The notes beneath the pieces were generated by a model. The model was given only the letters and a program-made list of their open reading frames with translations, ran no database searches and was not told the origin of the DNA. 21,108 nt of DNA, taken from contig NW_014040054.1 in assembly GCF_001186125.1 (NCBI RefSeq), positions 20,999 through 42,106 of the forward strand, written 5' to 3'. Source of the stretch: Sphaeroforma arctica JP610 (Eukaryota > Opisthokonta > Ichthyosporea > Ichthyophonida). Positions 1 through 9,700 of the stretch are shown piece by piece; positions within the stretch are counted from its first letter, which is position 1; each line of letters begins with the position of its first letter. Both the position numbers and the translations under genes were made by a program.

Positions 1-90
1 CCACTACAGCGACTATGAGTGCTATACCATATGTTCATACATTGTATCAAACATACTTGCCATTTTTGAAATAAATAATATTATCCCTAT
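1..90. repeat. Left terminal inverted repeat
   Basis: Positions 1-90 match the reverse complement of 21018-21107 without gaps at 86 of 90 positions; the differences are at 4, 20, 23 and 50. The similarity stops sharply after position 90 (inner edge TTATCCCTAT). Long, nearly identical inverted ends are typical of DNA transposons and related large elements. The repeat reaches the window edge, so any target-site duplication and the true outer end cannot be seen. The match is direct; the assignment to an element end is inference. Confidence 0.9.
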
Positions 91-1716
91 GGTTGTAATA
101 TTTCGAAGTACAGAACTATGCTTGGACATGATAAAGAACGAGGGTGTTTCCCTTCGCGATTGCGACTATCTCAATACAGACTCTTCAGAATGCATTTCTT
201 TAGAGAGTGAAAATGGCATTGAACATGAAGATGATCAGGAAGATGGGCATGAAGCTGATCTCAGGTCAGACAATAGCTTCTACGAGACTTTCGAGACACT
301 TTTCCCCGACTTTCAGCCAAGTAATAAACCGGAGGTAGTGAAAGTATGGAGGCATGTGCTTATAGATGTGCCTTATCTTATGGCTTTGGTCCCAATCTAA
401 AAGAAACACGGGTGGCACTGGAAATTTTGGCAGCTGTTTCGTGATTTGATCTTCGTTGACAACGCAACTGATCGTGATGCGGTCATTGCAGTGCTTCAAA
501 AGCAAGATATCACATATAAAGAGCGATTGCAGACTGTCATAGGCAACCGCTACATACGCAAGCGTGAACGTCGACACATTCCGGCCCCATAATTACTGCA
601 CGATCGGGTGCTAGAAGTCTACAATGAATTTAAGGACGAGTTAGATAGTTGAAGTAAACAACCTCTGTCCAACGTTGCGGCCTACAAAGAATTTAAAACT
701 ATACTAGATACAATACTAAACGGGTACGTATCAGATCCTCTTGGAGTTGATTTATATTACTGTTACGCAACAGACACAGATGGATTGTATTTATGGAAAT
801 GCGCTCGCGGTACGGATTGTATAGAATCGATCGTACATCAACCAGTCTCTAGAAAGTTTGGATATCGTATCACAAGTACAGCTTTAGCCGATGATGTACT
901 TTCGTACTTTCGTATGAAAAAAACCTATACGCTCGATATTGAACGGAATGAAGTCCCAGACGTTGGTTATTCTGATTTAGAAACCGTCGACAAGTGTGCT
1001 ATGCTATTCACAGAGCAAACCGGTGAGCCTTTTAGAGTAAACCCTTAAACCCTGGACAACTATACCCCAGGCCACACGACTATATTGTGCCTGACAAGGA
1101 TCATGTGCATAGCGGTGTTGCATATATGCGTCACTTATTTGATGAGCAGAATCTTGAGAAAGTCGCAAACAAAATAAAGAAAACCCACACACACCAATTC
1201 ATGATCACAATTATACAGCTGAAAGTCAGGGGTTGCCTTGTTTATGCCGACCGTTGATGCATGAGAAACTAGCACGCGAGATAAGATCGCAGGACATTAG
1301 CAAAGCAGCGCAATCTCACGAGATGTGTAAGCAATGGATCGATTATGTAGATGAGTATAATATAATTTTAAAGTTGCCTATACACTTCAATACGGCTGCC
1401 GGAAATGGGCACAGCTATTCCAGGCGCAAGCAAAATTCGTGATATAGAGCACCTGCATACTGCTTTGGGGAGTGAAAAAACTGCTCAGAATGTTATTGCA
1501 TCAGTAAATCCGGCTCAACAGAAAGCTCAGAAGTATATGGATGCTCAGCCAGAACAAGCGGATTTACCAACAGTCGGCGAACAGAATTACCCTTTTCTGA
1601 CCCCATTAGCTTTCTCAGGGGATACACCAATGGCGAATGCGCTGGTGATTGAAGAGCCCCAAGCGCGTCAAGAAGACGAGGCGGCCGCCGCCTCCGGCCG
1701 ACTGAAGTTAACTTAG
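89..1716 (+). pseudogene. C-terminal part of a DUF6729/exonuclease-type transposase-like gene (broken)
   Basis: Open stretches on the plus strand together look like the C-terminal half of a large transposase-like protein known mainly from fungi. It starts with an acidic segment (about 180-290). A block follows around 330-590 containing WHWKFWQLFRDLIFVDN and then a basic RYIRKRERRHIPAP. Next come GYVSDPLGVDLYY (near 720-765), CARGTDCIESIVH (near 800-840) and a segment ending about 1045. A Pro/Gln/Ala-rich tail (1405-1716) and a Ser/Thr/His-rich stretch to about 2070 follow. The order of blocks is what I recall for proteins that begin with DUF6729; this is family recall, not a search result. 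The gene is interrupted by several stops and frame changes. It lies directly inside the left TIR and faces the N-terminal half at 2350-4749. Confidence 0.6.
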
Positions 1717-2349
1717 GCAGTCAACGGGCGACGGAGAGTTCTACCAATACACGACAGCACACAACATCAACAACCTCGACATCTAGTACACGCGCTGAGG
1801 CAACGCACACAAGAAATATTAGGTCTGTTGTGCAACAATATATGTATTCATCTGAGAATAGGCGAGTACACATGTATACCAACATCACTCATCCACAGGA
1901 TTGTGTACCAGCACCTGATCCGGTGGAACACAATAGATATTTATATCCCGATCCAAACGCGCACATACCTCCGCCTAATGCACGCGATTCCAATTATCAG
2001 ATTATCAATGCATCGCAGGTTTCACATAATCATTACACATCCAGACATGGACACACAACGCAGCATTAACGAGCAATCCCTCCAGAATGTCCATATACAT
2101 CTGTATGAGGATCACAGTCGATTACATGATACTCGTCAGAGATTGACGAATATTGTGCCACATGACCCACATAATCCTTACTTACAAAGAAACGACTCTC
2201 AGCGTGCATTTGAAATGCCTAAGCAGCCACCATCTAATGCATATGCATACACACATCCTAGATGATTTTATTCATCGGCTGCCGTACCACCTAGGTTTAA
2301 AATGAGTATTGCAAATGTGCATGCCGCATGACTCATAGCTGTTACGCCT

Positions 2350-4749
2350 TATCCCTGCGTAATGTCACCAAGCTGCAGAGCAGCTTGTGGTAAGTATATT
2401 TTGGTAATTCAAATAATTCTTCTGTGTTTTTGTGTCTGCCCACTGCCTAAGCGCCATGCAGTTTTCTTACCATCTGCAGATATTCTATTCCAGCCAGTAG
2501 TTTCTGTCACATTGCTGTTATATATAAAACCCTCTGCACACATATTTGTGCAGGAGGCGGTATATACAAAAACACATCCTTCTTTATCTGCTACCGTTAA
2601 GGCTCGTACGGGTGTCTTGCAACCCGCACGATAGAGTTGGTAAGGTTTATAAATATATAGCGCCGCATAAAGGAGTTGAGCATTACTGAGTTCTGACGCA
2701 GTTCATTTGCCAGACCTAATGCTACTGTAGACCAAGAACTATTTTGGTCAACTCTTGAAGGCTACATCTTCCTTTGCTGATCAACTTACGTTCTTTTAGA
2801 AAAGGTGCTAGGTTTACTTCTCCAGCCATAGTGATGTTGTATTGTTGCTGTACGAGGCGTATATCTACAGGCGTAACAAGCAATCCTACCCAAGTTGGTC
2901 CCTGTTGCTGCAAGAATGTACATAGGTTGCTTGGCAGTACATCTTTTACCTCAAAGAGGCGTATTCGTGTGAGCAAACATACTTTGTCGGTCCCAATTTG
3001 CATAAAATTCAATACATCACTCAGTTCATCGTCAAAGTCTTGTTGGTCGCATTCTAAATCAAAGGCGTACACATTTTAATATTTGGTTTCAGTGTTTATA
3101 TTAGCACTTATAAGAATTTCCAAACCATGAGCCAATTCATTCGTATTGGTGATCAGAATTCGTCTATAATCATCAGGTAGTACGCAGAGGGGCAGCTCAG
3201 AAGCAACATCTGGTACAATTACTGGGGGTGCCGCTGCATTGCATAACTCGGGCGCGATTCGTTCTGCCAACGCCTCATCAGCAATATTGTGTGTTGATTC
3301 CCATTTTGACACAACTCGTGGAACTCTCTCAGCCCTCTTTCTACTTCGAGAGTGAACTTCGTAGTTGTAATATTCTGCACAACAATCTGTCCGTATTCAT
3401 TCACCGCAGTAAAGAGTGCGCCCCAATAACATCGCATAAATTTGTCATAAATGTGCATCGTAATTTTAAAACTGTGATCCCATTTGACGATGCAAGTTGT
3501 AAGCTGCTGTATCCAGAGATCCTGATATGATCTGGCAGCTTGATTTATAGCATGAATTACTGCACCCGGGTACTTTCCAGACACAAAATGTCCTCTATAG
3601 CCATCGCGATCGTAGAATTGCGATCAAAGTTTTGCATTCTCGGCTTGCATACGAAGTGCTTTTTTTCAGAGTTAACATGGAAAACCGGGCGAGCATCTTG
3701 TGATTATATCTTCGCATATAAGTCTCTTTCAGACTTTCAGCTATATCGTTCATGGTTCCAGATTCAAGAAACCGATTCCGCATTTCTTGAACCACAGATA
3801 TATCTATGGTGTCTTTATGTGTGATGTAAGCTGGAAAATCCAACTGTGCATGCCCGGGAAGCAATGCTATTACTCTTGAATCACAACTTGAGAATCCTAT
3901 ATTACAATCTTTACCTTTAAATCTACGATGTAGAATGTGATAACAGGTATCCCGGCTCACTACGCGACGTGCGCGGGGATTGTTTGGCCAGCCTCGACTG
4001 ACAGTATTAGTTGACTCGCAGGATGGACAGGTGAGTAGAAGGCCAAAATATTGGTCAGGTATCCATTCAAATACGTCTGGATAATAGTACGGATCCGGAA
4101 CTAAATTTGTAGCCCTTGCTCTAGCTAATTAAATAGAAGAGCTTGATGCACGGATCCACATACTCTCGGCTATCGCTTGCATACCAGCTACATCACTTTT
4201 CTTGAATGCTGCACTTATTCTCTCGTATATACTTTCGATGTAAACTTCCACAATATTCGGTTTTTCTGAGTGCGTGGTGGCGACAGGGTTTGCTGCCCGT
4301 ATATTTTGTTGTGATGGGTGAATAGCTATATCAGTGGGCAAGTTCTCTTCTAATCATGCTATAGAGGTCTGAATGATGGGTGTGCTAGCAGATGCTGAAT
4401 CAACGATCGTGACGCACTGATTTGCGATCACTTGAGTGTCAACAGCTGTGACGAAATATATATTATCTATCGATAGTGAAGTACTTTCGGAGCACTGATG
4501 GGAAGTATTGGATTCACTCACGATATTATTCGTCGTTGTTCTAGCAGCCATATTGGTCAGCAGTATTGGTTGATCTTGATCGCTTTCTGATTCAATATCG
4601 GAGAGTTGTACATTGACATCTGATGAATTGACATCTGATGGACCAAAAATATTTGTTGAGTATGTCTTATGTAATTTAGGCGTGATTTTTGTTTTTGTTT
4701 TTTTTAAAAGTACTGGTTGTGAATTGTGCTCTCTGACCTCTGTTCCCAA
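2350..4749 (-). pseudogene. N-terminal part of the transposase-like gene: DUF6729-like zinc ribbon, DDE-like region, 3'-5' exonuclease (broken)
   Basis: Read on the minus strand, it begins at an ATG at 4749 with a polar Ser/Thr/Asp-rich leader of about 200 residues. Then comes a zinc-ribbon-like block (CPSCESTNTVSRGWPNN, near 4045-3990) running into VVSRDTCYHILHRRFKGKDC and LLPGHAQLDFPAYITHKD (near 3870-3810); these resemble DUF6729. A DDE-like block follows, with KWDHSFKITMHI and GALFTAVNEYGQIVVQ (3490-3360). The next part (3075-2720) starts YAFDLEC and has the layout of a WRN-type DEDD 3'-5' exonuclease: QIGTDKVCLL, a Leu-rich centre and SLQELTKIVLG. A further block near 2690-2630 (QLLYAA, YKPYQLYR) looks like the end of that domain. 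Fusion of DUF6729 with such an exonuclease is established; its role in transposition is inference. At least four breaks are apparent. A plain DNA transposon gene is the likeliest reading. Confidence 0.7.
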
Positions 4750-4881
4750 TACATACTTTTGTTTGTTGTATTTGTATGCTTGTGCGATTTGATTTCATCA
4801 TGGAATTCTTCCGTGACGCGACACTTTTGGGCTGATTCTTGGGAGAGTAAAATTATCAAACTTTTATCGCTTCCCGTTGCC

Positions 4882-4930
4882 GGAAACTTTTAGTGTTTTG
4901 TGCCGAGGGCAGGAACTTTTAGAGTTTTGA
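4882..4930. repeat. Two-copy direct repeat, period about 30 bp
   Basis: GGAAACTTTTAGTGTTTTG at 4882-4900 recurs as GGAACTTTTAGAGTTTTGA at 4912-4930. It lies just upstream of the minus-strand transposase-like leader, where an element's subterminal repeats might be expected. That role is inference. Confidence 0.5.
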
Positions 4931-5507
4931 AAAACATTCAGTTTTTTCATATGATAAATATTCTTATTGGCTGTTGGATACAATAATTTCAGTATCTTAG
5001 ATAGACCCAGGCCATTGGATACAAAACGTGAGGACAGACGCTGCTGGAGTTGGAGCTGAAACAGCATATCAGATTTCTAAAAACTCAAACGGATGCACCC
5101 AAATCACAGAAAGAGGACACACTAGGGCCACATAAGGCTTCATCAGGTCCCGTACTCTCCAAGCCTCAAACTCTCACAGTCTCACTCTCGCAGTACTCGG
5201 TACTCTCTACTACTACTAGTAGAAAGTTACGACTACATACTACTAGCTACTAGTAGCTCCGACACATCAGCCAAAAGTAAATAAATAAAAATATAGCTGC
5301 GTGTACTTTCGTACAAGAGACTGTGCATACTATTCGTATTGTATACATACATACGCTGGCCATTGGATAAGAGGTAGTGCTTCGCTAGGTTGTATCGGAT
5401 TGAGCACATAAATAAATATTTGTTATATAACATCTGAGCAACATACAACGGCTTCGGTATGCTTAGATACGCAATCAGAGCTCCAGCTCTAAGGTTAGCC
5501 TTCAAGG

Positions 5508-5548
5508 TAATGTATAGTCAAATATTACTTCTTGTTAATGTATAGTCA
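5508..5548. repeat. Perfect 13-bp direct repeat, 28 bp apart
   Basis: TAATGTATAGTCA occurs at 5508-5520 and again at 5536-5548. No function is apparent. Confidence 0.6.
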
Positions 5549-6280
5549 CATTATGGATAACTTATATGCTAGTTGCTTTGACAGTGTGCAAGAGTCTATC
5601 GCAGATATTTTCATGCTGAATATTTCCGTCTATCACTCACGCATTGGCATACTGGTCAACTCGTACGCAGGCTCAACCTATTGAAGTTGCAGGTTTAGTA
5701 TATACCGTATTTATTAATGTTGAGGGGGTTGTTTCAGTATGAAGCGTGTTATGCTTACATATTCGCACTATATATATATTTTATGGGTTTGGTTGGGTGG
5801 GGAGATGGATTTTGTGTATACAGTTGCAAATGCACCTTGTTTGCCTTTACAAGCAAATACATAACTACAAGCAAACATAAATATTATTCAGACCGATTTT
5901 ATTAGTGTATGTGTATACTTCACCAAAGCAGTCCTGGTACGCACCACAAAAATTCAATTGCTGTGTTTATCACCTGAAAAATAGATATCAAACTCTGCGG
6001 CTGTATACACACATCATGCCAAATTGTGCTTGAATCACACTTCACGTACATATGTAGATGCAAGTACATACGTATATATTTAAACACATTGTATATGTAG
6101 GTATACAAATGCGTTTGTGTAAATATGTAGATACTTGTATGTTATGCTTGCTTATATAATATCTCCGACAATGCATGTATCCATTTTATTTGTGAAAATG
6201 TAAGATATTAATTATGACGATCTGAATATATTACAATTTTATTTTAAGTAATGGGTATCTTCTTGTCTGCGCATTTCATA

Positions 6281-6302
6281 TTATATATATATATATATAT
6301 AT
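6281..6302. repeat. AT microsatellite
   Basis: An uninterrupted run of alternating A and T lies upstream of PCCB. A second, similar run lies at about 11380-11395 inside a PCCB intron. Confidence 0.85.
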
Positions 6303-6770
6303 GGGCACAGGTATGCACGCGTAGTTGCATGAAAATCCCGTTCGTTGCCGTGCACAAAGTTGTAATCGCTTCCTCATATGATCACTTGAGTATAAACAAT
6401 ACCGTGTACTCGTGCATATTGATATGTACTATTACGTGGATCATTTAAGCTCACTGAGGACCCTTATACTCCCTCTTTCTCCTCCGCCTTGAATTCTGTT
6501 TGGTGTGATACTCTCTTGTGTTTGTCATTTATACGCTCGTACCCATTGCCACCTATACTGTGTACGTGTCAAATACACGAGAGTGAACTGTTTTCAATGT
6601 ACAATGCAGGTCTACCCTTCACCCACCCCCACTTGTACATCCATGCTTGTACCGTAGCCTGTCACTTTATACCTGGACACCTCAAGCGACCTGAATTCAA
6701 ACACCCGCGTACATGCAGTCATACTCACAACGAAATGAACGTATACAATTTCGCTATCCCATAGGCCCAG

Positions 6771-9700
6771 GCACTGCCCGCGTCCCGTCTCGCGGCCAAC
6801 AAAGTTCGGTACTCAAGTGCGGCTGCCACTGACCATGTGGAGACAGACACGCCTGCTATCCGAGTCAGAAAACAGCTCGCACAGAAGCGCAAGGAGGCGT
6901 TATTAGGCGGTGGACAAAAGCGCATAGACACGCAGCATAGCAAGGTGAGTCTGAGTGGTGTGTGTGTGTGTGTAGATGTATCTGTTGTGTGTGATAAGGC
7001 TGGGGTGTTTGCATGCGTCTACTGTGACGTGTAGGTAGGTGTTGCATGCGAGAGGTGATCAGGGTAACGGGTATTTTTTACCTAATACCCGACCAGGGTG
7101 GTTGTACTTCATGTATGTAGAAAATTATGGAACTCGTATCCGTCAACGTATGTAATGTAGACTGTTGTATAGATATATAAGTGTGACGAAGAACCCTACA
7201 GTAAATAATATACCTACATAGTACAGCACGGAAACGCCATAGTTAAATGGTACACTGCACATGTATCTGGTGGTACACGCACACGGCACAACAAGGCAGA
7301 GCGATTGGTCTCGTCTGATCGGCCGTATGCGTGAAAGGTCTTTGGGGTCACATCCAGACAGGGTGAAGCGCTACTCGTTGTGGTACGTACAGTTATAGTT
7401 ATACGCAGCAACTGTTATGAGACTTACGTAGTAGACGCTACAGATAGCAAGAGTGTATAGGCACACGCAACTAAGCGTGTGCGTGCCTTGTGGGGCGGTC
7501 GTTGTGGATACGTTGTGAGTACTGTTACGTTAATTATCTGGTGGAAGACATACTATATATGTTCGTCCTGACGCCTCAGCTTTACACTTTTGTAGCCGAT
7601 ATGCTCATACTTATACTTGTGTCCCAACTGCGTACACCCGATGGTATCTATAACAGGGCAAGCTCACCGCTCGCGAACGATTGGATGTGTTGTTGGACAC
7701 TGGCAGTTTCCAGGAGACTGACATGCTCATGGAACACACGTGCACGGACTTTGGCATGGAGAAGCAGAAGGTGTGTGGCGCAATGTCTAGGCTTGTGTTG
7801 TATGTATGTGTTTTCTGTATGTTTCCATCACCGCTTTGGACACCCGATGGTGATTTATGTACCTAGGTACGTGGCCTGCTTGTGAGTCCGTGTCTCTTGT
7901 TTGCCTACTCCGGACTAGGGCTGTGTACTTTTTTGTACATCAAAGTGTAGATGTCTTACATCTGTACATGGGTAGTACATCAAAGTATGTATGTCTTACA
8001 TCTGTACATGAGTAGTACATCAAAGTATGTATGTCGTACATCTGTACAAGGGTAGTACATCAAAGTGTGGATGTCTTACATCTGTACACGGGTAGTACAT
8101 CAAAGTGTGGATGTCTTACATCTGTACATGGGTAGTACATCAAAGTGTGGATGTCTTACATCTGTACACGGGTAGTACATCAAAGTGTGGCTGTCTTACA
8201 TCTGTACATGGGTAGTACATCAAAGTGTGGATGTCTTACATCTGTACATGGGTAGTACATCAAAGTGTGGATGTCTTTCATTTGTACATGGGTAGTACAT
8301 CAAAGTGTGGATGTCTTACATCTGTACATGGGTAGTACATCAAAGTGTGGATGTCTTACATCTGTACATGGGTAGTACATCAAAGTGTGGATGTCTTACA
8401 TCTGTACATGGGTAGTACATCAAAGTGTGGATGTCTTACATCTGTACATGGGTAGTACATCAGAGTACGTATGTCTTACATCTGTACATGGGCAGTACAT
8501 CAAAGTGTGTTTATGCGAACCGTATACGTGCTAAGTGGCAGCGAGCACATCACTCCACGCTACGACACAACGTGTGACATTGTTTCTCACTTGATAGTGC
8601 GAGTGCCGACTGGTCGATAGTTAATTGCCACGCAAGAGACTATTGATTATATATTTATTATTCGTCCAAGACAGTATGGCAATGCATACTCATTTGTAGA
8701 GCTCAGTGCAAGCTGACTCTACCATTTCTTTTGCCTTCTCCATGAGATATGCATCTGATTCATCTATATCCCAGCCGGACCCCCGAACAGATATCCAGAA
8801 TACCACGCACAAAAATACGTTCAATTTAAACCCGAATCTCATACCCTATATAACCACTAAATGCAGCCTGTGGGTGATGGAGTTGTGACGGGCCGAGGCA
8901 TGATCAACGGACGTCTGGTGTATGTGTTCTCACAGGACTTCACAGTGTTCGGTGGTTCGCTCTCCGCGGCACACGCCAAGAAGATCTGCAAGGTTATGGA
9001 TTTGGCTATCGAGATCGGCGCGCCTGTTATTGGTAGGTGTAGGCGTTCTGTGTGGGTCGTTTGTGAGTATGCCTGATCTATGCATATTTGGCTGTATCGT
9101 GTGGTAGTGGTGTGTGGTGGACTTGTGTAATCGGTAGGGTGCATTTACTGATTGAGTACTGGATGAGGTATGCTGATGCACAGTGAAGCAACGTCCAACG
9201 GGTATAGATGTATTTGGTTTTGGCTCACACACTCAATCAAGCGCATTAGTCTGAACTACAGTAGAGGAGGTAAAGTCCGCTACGTCTGTGCCTGAGATAA
9301 TGTCGAGAAGACCAGACAAAGTAATGATTTGTTGTTGTGAAATGAATGGACGTTACTGCTCGCCGTTAAACAATATAGACACGGCTGTAAAGTAAAAATC
9401 CAATTCATATATGTCAGAAACTTGCGCATCAGATTGTATCTGTTTACGGTACGTATCAATCCACCATATGTGCGAATCAAAGCAGTGCAGGCTGATAATA
9501 GACCGAGCACATCTCCGCCGCTCACACATTCAGGTGCATATGCACAGGACTGTCCTCCGCCAACCACCTTACACTCCCCCACGACACTTGACAGGTCTCA
9601 ACGATTCCGGAGGTGCGCGTATTCAAGAAGGTGTAGACTCGCTCGCGGGTTACGCAGACATCTTCCTGCGCAATACCTTGGCCAGTGGTGTGGTGCCGCA

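Larger units (their letters stand above)
4750..6764. other. Non-coding spacer upstream of PCCB, with small repeats
   Basis: No convincing gene is visible on either strand in these 2 kb. The open frames present are short, AT-biased or low in complexity. The stretch at 5150-5255 is built of CTCTC and TACTACTAG motifs. A pyrimidine-rich stretch lies at 6461-6488. The missing first exon of PCCB (start codon and most of the mitochondrial presequence) probably lies here. Several ATG plus GT combinations are possible and none is compelling. Confidence 0.6.

Noticed and set aside
2774-3584. Plus-strand open frames opposite the exonuclease and DDE-like regions (2774-3079, 3228-3530)
   Set aside because: The minus-strand frames carry the recognisable motifs; the plus frames are antisense shadows.
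5717-5905. MLRGLF start as the PCCB presequence exon
   Set aside because: The nearby donor would leave phase 2, which does not fit the phase-0 acceptor at 6765 or 6771, and the intron would be 1 kb; unsupported.
7490-7885. 131-codon open frame within PCCB
   Set aside because: It overlaps the exon 7657-7770 in another frame and has no family resemblance; it is a shadow.
8030-8460. TGTACAT in each minisatellite unit as clustered PUF protein sites
   Set aside because: The last position of the UGUANAUA site differs in every unit and the array is intronic; there is no reason to infer binding.
7935-8510. Regular direct repeats as a possible CRISPR array
   Set aside because: The repeats are head-to-tail 40-bp copies with no unique spacers, in a eukaryotic intron; this is a minisatellite.
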